DNA of 64,000 nt from the NCBI GenBank assembly GCA_009869945.1, contig WIXG01000010.1, positions 310,001 through 374,000 on the forward strand, written 5' to 3'. The notes beneath the pieces were generated by a model. It ran no database searches. It had not been told where the DNA came from and worked only from the letters and a program-made list of their open reading frames with translations. Both the position numbers and the translations under genes were made by a program. Below are positions 12,008 to 22,884 of the stretch, piece by piece; the first letter of the stretch is position 1; each line of letters begins with the position of its first letter. The DNA comes from Mesaphorura yosii (taxonomy: Eukaryota; Arthropoda; Collembola; Poduromorpha; Tullbergiidae).

Positions 12008-15000
12008 TTAAGGGAGCATGGAGCCCGGTCCAAATTGAGCACACATTCCCACAAAGGCCATTTCCAGGATCCTCAATCCCTGCAGGTGCGGACTTCCGGG
12101 TGCAGTCTCAGCGAATTTCCTCACGGCTGTTTGAAAGACAGGCACGATTCTTGCCACGCTTTTGAGAGTCCTTCTGTCCGAAGTGTTCAAGGTCGAAATG
12201 GCAACGTTCAAGTACCTAAATCAATAGAAATGAAAGCCTAACGTTTTATTCATTCTTAAAAGTACGAGGCGAGAGAGGTAGTTAGCAACGAACACTTACG
12301 CGACTTTCAGTTCGGTGTGTGACATCAAGTCTGAAGCCATCTGCTGAATTAAGGACACGTGCGTCTGAGTCGGCAACTTCGAGGTGAAAACTAGATTCGG
12401 ATTCACTCTTTCCGCCAGTCTCATCATGTATGTAATATCAGCGTAGTGAGAAGCCTGCAATGAAGTACACATAACTTTAGTTCTCGAAAGCGTGCTTTAA
12501 TTAATGCAACTGCTCAACTAATTAGAATTGAAACTTACTTGAACGAAGGCACCAGCTACCTCGCCCTTTTCTATCATCTTGAACATTTGGGTCATGAGGG
12601 CCTCTGGATCCACCGGAGGAGGAGCAGCTGCTCCGTGATCAGATATGGAAAGTGCTGGAGTTACGGCTCTTGAAACAATTGAAGTCTCCAAGAATCTCTG
12701 TTGATCTTTGAAGGCTCGGCTTAACTCTCGAACCACAGTCTCTTCAATTTGCTTCACGAGAGTATTTTGCAGGTTACTCAAAACTCGCATCATCTGAGAC
12801 TCGACTTCGACCTGTAGCACACTGCTGAGGTTGTCTGACATGTTGTTCAGCTGGTCTTTCAGATCGTCTTGAGATGCAGCCTCCAGTGAACGCCTTGAAT
12901 CAAGTGTGCCTTCCAAACCTCCAATGTCTATAGAATAGAATCATCTTATAGACTCGGGTACTTTACAATCATGCGATGTCCCCACAAATTCTTTCATTTC
13001 AACTTACATTCTTTGGTACCTTTCAAGAAGGTTTCGTTTATCTTAATGTACAATGACTGTAGTGACTTCTCGAAATTAGGTACGATCGATGTGAGCAAGA
13101 CTCGTGGAATTATGCTTTCGCACGTTGACTTCATATTGACTTCAAGGTCGCTGGAAATCGAGTTTTTGAATTCCTGTTGTAAAATGCATCACATTCACAT
13201 TAAGCATCAATGTAACATGAGATGAGATGGATAACAAACAAGCACTAACGGGAGACTGAATCGCCTGCTTCAGTTCTTGTTTGATTCGCGTCTCTGCGTT
13301 GAACACCATGTTGACAAGTTCTGCCTGGACTTGATTGCGGACGGGTTCGAATAAAGTCAGAATACCTGTGGATTTGAAAAATGTAACTCGTGAGGGGTTG
13401 AAAAACGATTTAATTCGAAACTTAGCTAGCCGCCGAGCTTACTCGGGAGAACAACGCCTTCCATTTGGTTTTTCAACAGCCTTCCGATGTTAGCAGTAAG
13501 CACTTCGGCAAAATTTGGAGGTAATATTTGTGCGGTCGACGCACGCTGCTTGTCCTGCGTAATTTGCAATGTGCCGCATGTCAAAGTAAATTGAACAAGT
13601 TACATACAAAGAATTAATAACACTCGGTACTTACATGTTGTATGGCCTTGATACAGTCTTCCACTCTTTGCACTTGTAAGCTGTTCTGAGAGAAGTACTT
13701 GTCTAAAATTCTGGTCATTCCAAACTCGTCCACTTGTCTGGCATTCGTCAACTGTGCAGTGTTCAGACGACTAACTTCCCGCTTCAGCTCCTATAAAATG
13801 CACAAAACGTAATGTAAACAGTAAAAAAAACTCTTTTCAATGCCAGTGATCACAAATCTGAAAAATTACCCTCAATTCTTGAGCCTGTGTCTGCATCAGT
13901 TCCATGATGCTGCTGACCTGTTCAAGAACTTGAGGCATTTGAGGTGTGGCATCACAGGTAAGGTTTGGAGAGAAGTCCAGCCGCTTGGGGTTGTAGTTCG
14001 AATTGACATCGTCCTGGACAACATTTCCGTCCAGATCGAAATTATTCACCAGAAGAATTTCGTCCACGTTTAGAGTAACTTCGTTTTTGTGAGAATCTGA
14101 AAAAAGAATCATAAAAATGCGATAGCCTTAGCCTAGTACACAGTCAAAATATGAGTCTACACTGGCCCCAAAGCCAAACTCACGTTGTTCTGTTGTCTTT
14201 GGACTTAATATTTCTTCAACTTCCCTGCTAGGACTAGAAGACGCTTGGCTTGAGTTCTTGCTTGAACTCCGTACACGACTGGGGCTTTCACGAGATGATG
14301 CACGGGCTTCGTCGCGTGCCTGCAAGAGAAAGAGATCAATGAAAGCGTGCTAAGAGAAACAAGTCACGCTAGAATTCATACGTTTGAGCTTTGCGCATTT
14401 AAGCCAGTGGCACTTGTGAGAATTCCCAAGGCTCCGGCTGGCGGAAGGCTTTTTGCACGTTCGTTGCTTTGCGGAGTTGATACACCATTGCTAAACGAGG
14501 AGCCACCAGTACTCAGCAACAGGCTGCTTAACTGTTGAGACAACGCCGAGGTGGACGGATGATGAGGAGTGGGAGAAGTTGATCTCCTCTCAGAATGCAG
14601 GGGATTCATGCTAGCCTGAGATGGAGGAGTTCTCAATTCAGGCTGAGGTTCGGGAGCAGGTTCCTCCTGCTCGTCGTCACTACTACCCTGGGGTGAGTCA
14701 CTTAGATCACCTATAAGACCACATAGAAGTCATAAGCAGGGTGGTGGTTTCAAGCAATCTCCAATTTGAGTCAATACTACAACAATTCTTAAGTTTTCTA
14801 TAGAACGTACCTGCTCTCCCCTCGATATAGGACACCGATTGGTCGAAAGAAATGCGACCAGCGCTTGCACTTGCAGTGGTTGACTCACAAGTGACTTTGG
14901 GAGGTGGAAATGCAATATTTCCTTGCTGTAGGGACCTCGGTTGAACGTAAGAGATGTCCAAGATGCAGAATTTGTCAGTCGCGGTTGTATTCGCCTCATT

Positions 15001-17301
15001 CACAACTGCATAAAATTTAAACAGGTTAAAAAGAAGCAAAGAATAGGATGCAGATAGCTGATTGTACGTGCAAGGCATCTCTGACTGTAGAAATCTGTGA
15101 CTTCTTCTCTGTGTAGAAACTTGGATCCTTACCATAATCCTCAAATCCTGCCGTTTCAATTTGACGCAGGGTCATCGTCCGTGCGTTGTTAATATTGAAG
15201 CTAATCATGCAACAAGGAAGAGAGAACTCGCTTATCCATTCAAATCTTGCTGGGTCTTCTTCAGTAGCCAAACTGATCACGAACATGCGCTAGAATAAAA
15301 ATGCACCATGCTTTGAATCAAACTTAATCATATGAGATTTGATTGACTATAGTTTCATTTCGTTTGCGTACCTTGCTGTGAATATCAGATACAACCAGAA
15401 ACTTCGCAGTGATATTCAGGTCCATTTTGAGTTGTGATGGCGAAGGACAGCAAAACTTTATAGTTTGAAGACACTGCCATTTTTCGCATGTCCACAGTTT
15501 CAGTTCACTCATGTTGGGCCCCGCAGTTAACAAGTACTTCCAGTATTGTTTACTGAAAACAGAAACAGATTATGGTTTAATAGTGATTGTGTTGTGCCTT
15601 CTCTCAGTTATGTACTATAATTAGTAGGTCTCACTTACTCGCCATCGTTTGAGTTAACACTGTGGTCATCCAAGAAAAACAGGCTTGTGACAGGTCGACC
15701 TCCGTGAGGTGCCCAAGAATACAGAGGCTTAACAGGCACTGCCATCTCAAGTCCTTGTAAGTATACCTGTCCAACAATAGATATAGGTAGATGCTTTATA
15801 AAGTCTGTTTTTACACCACAATAACATCAAACTTTCCGAGTAAAGATTCAACGTACTTGGAAAAATTTAACTGTTCCGTCCTCGCTGGCTGTAGCAAGGG
15901 CTGTGCCATCCGGGGCGAATGACGCATCCAAGACCGAATCGGTATGAGCACCGATTTCCATGTAGTTTTTCTTAAACTCGGTCCAAGTATGTTTCCCTTC
16001 TGAGAATGCCTCTATTAGCTGGCACAAATTCGCCACGTAAACCTAAAAAAGGATTAAAATTGAAAATTGTTTTCATAAACAATAGGCAACTACGACTTCA
16101 CTTGGTATCTTCCATTTCCTGGGGCGTCTGATAATAGCCAACTAGCCCTTAAAATATTGCTATCGTTCATTCTCACCTTATCATTTTGAATAACAGCAAA
16201 ATGGTAAGAAACGTCCTTTGGAGTGATGGTCAGTGTAACGTCCTCCGGAATACATTTACACCAAATGAATCGTCTACAATCTAGACGCTCGGCTCCTGGC
16301 AATGTCACTTCAAGAATCAGCAAGGTTCTGTAGAATTAAACCACTTTGCTTGAAACGAAATCTCAACCTCATTTCACACTCCTCGGACTCTTCCCGAATC
16401 AAAACACTTACTGCATTAAATTGCTTTGAGGATCTTTCACAATTTTGTAAATGTAAGTTGTTCCATATTCGTCGATGAAGCCAACGATTAAGTCGTCCAG
16501 TTTATGCATGAATTCCACATCTCGTATGAGACCTCGAGATCCTTTGATAAGAACTCGGTCATGTGTTTGAATATCTACAATCCGGACTCCACCAGCGTTT
16601 GTAACTGTGGTACATAATTCAATTCAGCACTCAAGCTCTTAATCCTGGGCGGGGTTATAGCTTTTCTATGTACTTACTTCGAACAACATATGCAATATAT
16701 TTTCCACTCAAGTGGGTCGACAGCATACGACCAGTTCCATATGTCACATCCTAAATTCAAGATGACCAAATGAATGAACCTGTTCACTGGTGTTGTGACT
16801 TCGTAACTTCGTTGTGTAAATAGAACCTACCCAACTGTAGTCGACCAAATTCCTGATCTTCAATTTGGACTCTGGCAACGCCTGAGTTGGTCGACTTGGG
16901 TACACGCTAATAAGGGTAGACTCCTCACCAACTAGAAATCCAGCCTCACCGCCAGCTTCATTGAAGCGGCTATTGGGCAACAAAAATATTAGCTTAAACA
17001 TGGTCTCATTGTCACATTCTGCATTTAGGGTTAAGGGTTGGATTGGAATTAAGGGTAGCCAGAGAAATTCTAAGTCCCAGAACACATGGGACTGCGTGGG
17101 TTAGGTTCGCTTCCCAACACAACATAACCAACATTGTGCAATGGGGCGCACTGTGGGCTGGCTACCCTGAACTCCAATTCAACCAGGGTTAAGCACTTAC
17201 ATTGTTTCTGCGACGGTGGTTCGCTTTACCGCCGCCCCAGCCCCGCTACCTGCACTTCCCGAAGGGCTCACCCTTCCGTCGTCCATGCCAGCCATGTTCA
17301 T
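12008..17301 (-). CDS. EDC4: enhancer of mRNA-decapping protein 4 (Ge-1)
   Basis: P-body scaffold that couples the decapping activators DCP1 and DCP2. Twenty coding exons on minus: 17301-17201, 16969-16831, 16750-16678, 16604-16412, 16327-16177, 16042-15857, 15766-15639, 15552-15372, 15289-15133, 15005-14811, 14710-14382, 14319-14184, 14096-13870, 13790-13635, 13554-13443, 13365-13250, 13173-13008, 12927-12539, 12454-12300, 12215-12008. Total 1165 residues (human 1401). An N-terminal WD40 part (to about residue 500) includes DGTALATASEDGTVKFFQ and WAPHGGRPVTSLFFLDDH. A Ser/Pro/Glu-rich linker (about 500-700) follows, then a coiled-coil region and the conserved C-terminal helical domain (FEKSLQSLYIKINETFLKGT; LIQQMASDLMSHTELKV). 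The start at 17301 is the first ATG in frame; the next Met is two codons later. Confidence 0.95.
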
Positions 17302-18204
17302 ACTCCTTCTTATCGTTCCGACAAGTGAAATTAGAATGCTTCTGGAGTCAAAGGTTATGTTCTTGTTCTTTCTTCTGTAATCAAAATAGAAATGAATTTG
17401 CTACCGTATTCACGACATGAGGACACGACCACAATAGCAACTTAGGAATGAATGTCGAACAACTGATCTGAACTCACTTATCCTGTATGCCAGGCGATGC
17501 TGTTGCGTTACATCAATTAGCTCTGGGAATTGGTCAGTGTGCTTAAAATTTTGTCGCGTAGGATTTTGTAACAATTTGCAAAAAAATCGGTTGCGTCCAC
17601 GGTGCGGGTAGCGTTGAGTTGCTCCAAAATTTTATAACTTCAACTTCAACCTACAAGGTTTTGCCGCATTCCGCAGGCTAGACTGACGCTGGGCACTGAA
17701 TAAACCGCAACACAATTCAAACCAGCACTAATCACTTTGAATTAGCTGCTGGTAAGGACTGGAGATAGTTAATTAACTTGTGTCATAAAAATGCCGACTG
17801 CGAGCATTGACTGTTCGCTGCACTACACTTTAATTTATCGATGATTACGATGATGACGCCTCGACTGCTCGCCTTGCGTTTTGTAATGTTCTTATCCTTG
17901 GCTTGCCTCGTTTGTGGAGCTGGCTGTTCGAATACAAAGGCTTTTGCCCTTTCGCAAATGCAATCAAGTGCTGCTATGAATTGAATTCTGCTTATTCATT
18001 CAATCGGTCTCGTCCTCGTACAGACAGCAAACAGCACAGTGTATTAAAATCAGTGATTACAGTTAAATTAACTATCAGCACCAGATTAGATCAGATTCGT
18101 TTGTCAAATTTTCTAAAGCTCGCTTTTAGCTAGCGTGGTGGTCACTTTGTAAATTGATCCCCGAATTTGTTGAGCAACATCTCGTACTTCGTTCAAGTTT
18201 CAAG
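17302..18204. other. EDC4-PSMD7 divergent intergenic region
   Basis: Head-to-head spacer of about 900 nt holding both promoters. A donor-like site for an EDC4 leader exon (minus) is visible near 17478. No other gene is seen. Confidence 0.4.
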
Positions 18205-19412
18205 ATGACCGGTGAAACACCTACGGCTCCTGCGTCCGTCGTCGAAAAGGTCGTCGTCCACCCTTTGGTTCTACTCAGCGTTGTGGACCACTTTAATCGA
18301 ATGGGGAAAATTGGAAACACCAAGCGAGTGGTCGGAGTCCTGCTTGGGTCCTGGAGCTCCAAAGGCGTCCTTGATGTGTCAAACAGTTTTGCAGGTAATT
18401 GCATTGCGAGACAAGAAATAAATATTTCTCTTTTTTTGATGGTTTGACCTTGGTTTTACTTGCAGTACCGTTCGATGAAGATGACAAAGATAAGAGCGTC
18501 TGGTTTTTGGACCACGACTACTTGGAGAACATGTCAACGATGTTCAAGAAAGTCAATGGTAAGTTTATAAACACTTAAAATGCGATCTTATTTTTGTACA
18601 AATGATCTAATGACTGGACTGATACTTATAACTTATAGCTCGAGAGAAAATTGTTGGCTGGTATCACACCGGGCCAAAGCTGCACCAAAATGATGTGCGA
18701 ATCAATGAATTGATCAGACGTTATTGTGCATCATCAGTGCTGGTAATTATCGATGCGAAGCCTAAGTCATTGGGTCTTCCAACTGAAGCCTACAGAGCTG
18801 TTGAAGAAGTTCACGAGGTAAATTCAGAGCTCCACATTTCATGTCCGAATGAATGAATTTGGTGACCCGTTTCACTTTCTACAGGACGGCACGCCCACTA
18901 CAAAATCATTTGAGCATGTTCCGAGTGAAATCGGGGCGGAGGAGGCAGAGGAAGTGGGAGTAGAACATCTTCTGCGTGACATCAAAGACACAACGATCGG
19001 CACTCTTTCTCAGCGTGTTACTAATCAATTAATCGGGCTTAAGGGTCTCCTGTCTCAATTAACTGATATACGCCATTATCTGGAACAAGTCGAGAAACAG
19101 CAGCTGCCAGTTAACCACCAAATCATTTATCAGTTGCAAGACATTTTCAACCTGCTTCCCGATGTAACAAACCCCGAATTTGTTAAGGCCCTCTTTGTCA
19201 AGACGAATGACCAAATGTTAGTTGTGTACGCCTCGTCCCTTTGTCGGTCCATCATTGCGCTTCACAATCTTATCAACAACAAACTGGCGAATCGTGAGGC
19301 AGAAAAGAAGGAGCTTGCGAAAAAGGATGAGAAGAAAGATGCGAAAGAGGAGACGAATAACAAAACGCCAACAGAAGCCACACCGGCAGCACCTTCGGCA
19401 CCAGCAAAATGA
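18205..19412 (+). CDS. PSMD7: 26S proteasome non-ATPase regulatory subunit 7 (Rpn8)
   Basis: Lid subunit of the 19S regulatory particle and partner of the deubiquitinase Rpn11. Exons: 18205-18394, 18466-18558, 18639-18817, 18885-19412; 329 residues (human 324). The MPN domain is nearly identical to the family ([54 protein letters not shown]). As expected for Rpn8 there is no complete JAMM zinc motif, so it is non-catalytic. The C-terminal half has [20 protein letters not shown] and the helix used for Rpn11/Rpn5 contact. The tail is Lys/Glu-rich, then Thr/Pro/Ala-rich. The start is the ATG immediately before the family N-terminus, with CAAG upstream. Confidence 0.98.
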
Positions 19413-19428
19413 ATGTAACTTAACTAAT

Positions 19429-19434
19429 AATAAA
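19429..19434 (+). terminator. poly(A) signal of PSMD7 (proximal)
   Basis: AATAAA 17 nt after the stop codon. A second AATAAA lies at 19526-19531, so two 3' ends are possible. Confidence 0.5.
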
Positions 19435-19534
19435 ACAAAGTAACTCTAACTTAACCTCAAAATTTTAAGCCCATTAGCTAATTGTGTGCATTTTATATGA
19501 AACTTTGGTTAAGGAGATGGAATTAAATAAAGGG

Positions 19535-20356
19535 CTTAGAAATTTCAATTCAAGTTGCAGAGTTTGGTTCCAGTAAGTTTTATTGGTACCATGATACACT
19601 TTTATTACATCACCTTCAACTTCCTTAACACGTAACACAAATTAACACTCATAATTAAGTATTAAAGGCGTATCATAATCATAATACCAACGTTTCGTAG
19701 CGCAGCTTAAATCGGGTTTGAATAGAGTTTATTAAGTAATTAAGTCAGAATGTTTGAAGATCATGAATGGCCGTGTAATTTACATTTACAGTGTATTTTA
19801 TCATTACAGTCGCATTCCAAAGACAAGTATGGCATTCGCATTATAAATTACAAAGAGAATCTCTTCTGTTCACCGTTCCAGCCTCACGCACGCACGCATG
19901 TACAACACAACACGTACTCCATCACGTCCACTGCTGGAATAAGCACACAAAATTAGGCATAATTAAAACAAGCATCACGCATTACATTTACATTAAGAGA
20001 TTTGGAAATTCGAAATTTCTAACAGCGCGATTCACTATTCTCTATTCACAAAGTACATTCAACTTTTTTGCTCTGTGCCCTTTATCTCTTCAACAGATGA
20101 CAGATACAAAATTGATGATAAAATATTTGCCTTCAATTTTGCAAATGGTAAATGGAAATCGTAGCAAAATGCAAACGAATATTCGAAAGACTAGTTCGTA
20201 TCAAACGAGCTCTGTATGTTAACTTAATCCGTTCGAGGTGACTTTGCTCCCTGCGCTCACTCACTGAGCCCTGAAGGCTTTACATTTTACATATTACGTT
20301 GCCTTGCCTTGCTTTTATGTGGCATTTTTGCATTAAAAGCAAACTAGCGGTGTTTC
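19535..20356. other. 3' intergenic region PSMD7 / ZDHHC
   Basis: AT-rich convergent spacer. I see no coding exon or repeat. It most likely holds the 3' UTR of the minus-strand palmitoyltransferase gene. Confidence 0.4.
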
Positions 20357-21894
20357 TTACGGACTAGACGAATCATGATTGTGTACCTTGTTTCTTCGGT
20401 CTGAGTTGAGCTCATTTACAGCTCCGTTTCCGTTACCGTTGTCTCCACTGCCGCTTGCTTCGACTTTTACTTCAACCAGCTGGCTTTGATGTCCATCCTG
20501 CGATGTACTGCTTAGAAAATAGCCAAAGATTAAATAATTGCTAATTGTAACGTAATAATCAAGTAAAGTTGTCACCAACCTTGAGACTGGAGTTGAGTCT
20601 GTTGTGTCGACAGAATTGTAATTTCCGTTTAACCCAACACTCGTGTTGTACTGGTGTCTTGTGGGATACGTGATTCCATCACCCAAGCTGGTGAAAATGG
20701 GCAGAAACCATTTAAATTTGCTTTCACCAAAGACTTCAACAAAGTTGTTGTATCCACCCAGTGAGAACCCCTTCTTGTCGGGCCCATGAATAAATGTCGG
20801 TGCTCTGAAAGACTCGAGGGTGGTACGATTTCTTGTCGTGAGAAAAATGTGGTAGCCCAGCAGCGAGACCAATGAAATGGCGAACATGACGGACACGAAA
20901 AAGACAAACAGGATGTGGAATTTTCCTTGCATTGGAGAACTGCTCGCATCGCCTCGCCAGAAATCCACAAAGTAGCTGATTGAGAACAGGAACACGGTCA
21001 CGCAGTACGTGAACGCGTATGTCAGGAATAGAACAAAAAACTTGTAGTTGTCAAAGCACACACAGTTGTTGACCCAAGGGCACTGTAAAGAACACATGAA
21101 ACTATAGTCTTCATTCAGTTAATATTGACAAGCTATCCTTTCGAACTGACGAAGGAGCCTGAGACTTACATGATGGTCCATCTGAAATGAAAAAATAGAA
21201 AATTAGACCTTTCCCGCTCTGCGAGACTAAAGCTAACATTTGGCTGACGCCGCCAAGTGTACCTTCAGAACACAGGTACCGCAAACTGAGCAGTGATGAG
21301 CACGATCCGGCTTTATAATCTAAATCAATCAACCCGTGTCCGATAATATACTGTCATTATTCTCTATTGCTTTTCTTGTATTGGTATGCAACGTACCTGA
21401 CATTTTTCACAAAATCTAATTTGGTTAATGTTTGTTCTGCTTTGAACTGGAAGCTGTTGCGAGTAGACAATGCTCTCCAATATCTGGGTAACTTCTGCTT
21501 CAGTGGTGGCGCATTCAATGCGATCCATCGCGGCTGTAATTCATAGAAGTTCGAGTTAGCAACGAATGACAACTCGGATGAATGATCTGTAGGAAGTACC
21601 TGGTGGAATTTTAAACTTCCTCGGAATTTTCCCTGATATCGTGAAACAGGTTTGCCAGTATGCCCAAAGAAACATGAATAATGCGATGTGGTAAGTTATC
21701 AGGGCGAATATCTTGAACCAAATTTCCTGAATCGCGATTAAGCATAACTGAACTACGAAGGCATAATATGACCAGCCAATCACAGCCAAAATGAATAAAA
21801 CAGGCAGCCATTTGGTAATACAAATGCACGTCTTGCATCGGCCTCCTTGTCCTTCTCCTTTTCCACCGGTTTCTTCATCTCGAACAGGGCCCAT
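20357..21894 (-). CDS. DHHC palmitoyltransferase, ZDHHC2/15-like
   Basis: Membrane S-acyltransferase that palmitoylates cysteines on cytosolic protein faces. Exons on minus: 21894-21600, 21533-21397, 21319-21263, 21181-21170 (12 nt), 21082-20580 and 20510-20357. The 20579-20511 block is stop-free and may be retained. Length is 385 residues if it is spliced, 408 if retained. Order: two N-terminal membrane segments (LPVLFILAVIGWSYYAFV; ALITYHIALFMFLWAYW), a cysteine-rich domain (RFCEKCQ, IIKPDRAHHCSVCGTCVLK, MDHH, CPWVNNC), then two more membrane segments (FFVLFLTYAFTYCVTVFLF; FVFFVSVMFAISLVSLLGY) and a polar tail. Architecture matches the ZDHHC2/15/20 clade. It is divergent from PRIM2 and convergent with PSMD7. 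Start: ATG 21894, the first Met in the open frame. Confidence 0.93.
21170..21181 (-). other. 12-nt microexon encoding Met-Asp-His-His of the DHHC motif
   Basis: It is flanked on the minus strand by a strong acceptor (TTTCATTTCAG) and a perfect donor (GTAAGTC). The reading is Met-Asp-His-His in phase 0, and the catalytic Cys opens the next exon at 21082. Without these 12 nt the protein would read VLK-CPW, losing D-H-H. The conserved family sequence requires the microexon. Confidence 0.9.
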
Positions 21895-22884
21895 GCTCAG
21901 GGCAAAATATGTGTCACCACCAACTGTTCTAGTGACGCCGTTGCCGTTGAGAGTCCCTATTTTGACGACGTATTATGGAGTAATTACTACGTGTTTATGG
22001 ATCAGAAAGATTTTGTCCAGGCGTAATTCAGAGTTTTTCGGTTGACCTTTTGACCTAAAACGCGAAAAGTTTATTAGTTTTTAGTTAACTGTGACGACAC
22101 AATGTGTCACGCGCCACGCTAAGTGGGTTCTGAGTGACAAAGTGAGCGATTACTTGTTAATTAGTAGACGATGAGTGATGAAATTATACCCTGCGGCTGT
22201 GACCTACTGACCTTTCAGTGTTTCAAAACGGAAAACGGTGAACCATCAGTACGTGGATGATGAGGGTCATGAATGAGCTATATGAACAGGACTTCCGTTC
22301 CGTCTCTGTTTCTTCATGAACGGAGTCCATTCCATCGTGACGGTGACATGGTCCCACTGTTGACTTGCAGTTCAGTAGTTCAGTTCGGATTTGGAGAAAA
22401 TTCTGCTGATTAATTTCAATATCACTACGGCGCTAAAGACTAATTAATTCTTGCAAACACTAGTACAATGCAATGGAATGAAACTGTAATTGCATGTAAT
22501 TTCCTCTATCATTGTCCTCGCACTCGTAACAAATGATTCATTGCAATTTGCTTATCTTTTGCACACAATTCCCACGGGCTCGGCTGGACGACGAAAGGAA
22601 GGATGTTGATTTATCAGCATATTAGAGCAGATGTAGTGTTTCGTAATCGTAACAACTGCAGTGTACCCTCTCTTGCCAAAACCACAAAGTCCACACAAGA
22701 GAGTCCCGTGCAAGGAAATGGCACACTTTGAAGATGAAAGCGGGTGAAACCGCGGAACCAACCTGCAAATCCCAACTTATAAACAAAGACTGTCCACGAA
22801 AACCATAACTTTCACTTAATTCGTGTCGTGTGATAAAGTTCTCATCAATTTGGTTCGGTTATTAGACTTAGGCAGATTGCCAAG
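21895..22884. other. ZDHHC-PRIM2 divergent intergenic region
   Basis: Head-to-head spacer with no coding exon seen. It contains an imperfect inverted repeat: arms at 22289-22300 (GGACTTCCGTTC) and 22318-22328 (GAACGGAGTCC), with one bulged base and a 17-nt loop. Confidence 0.4.
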
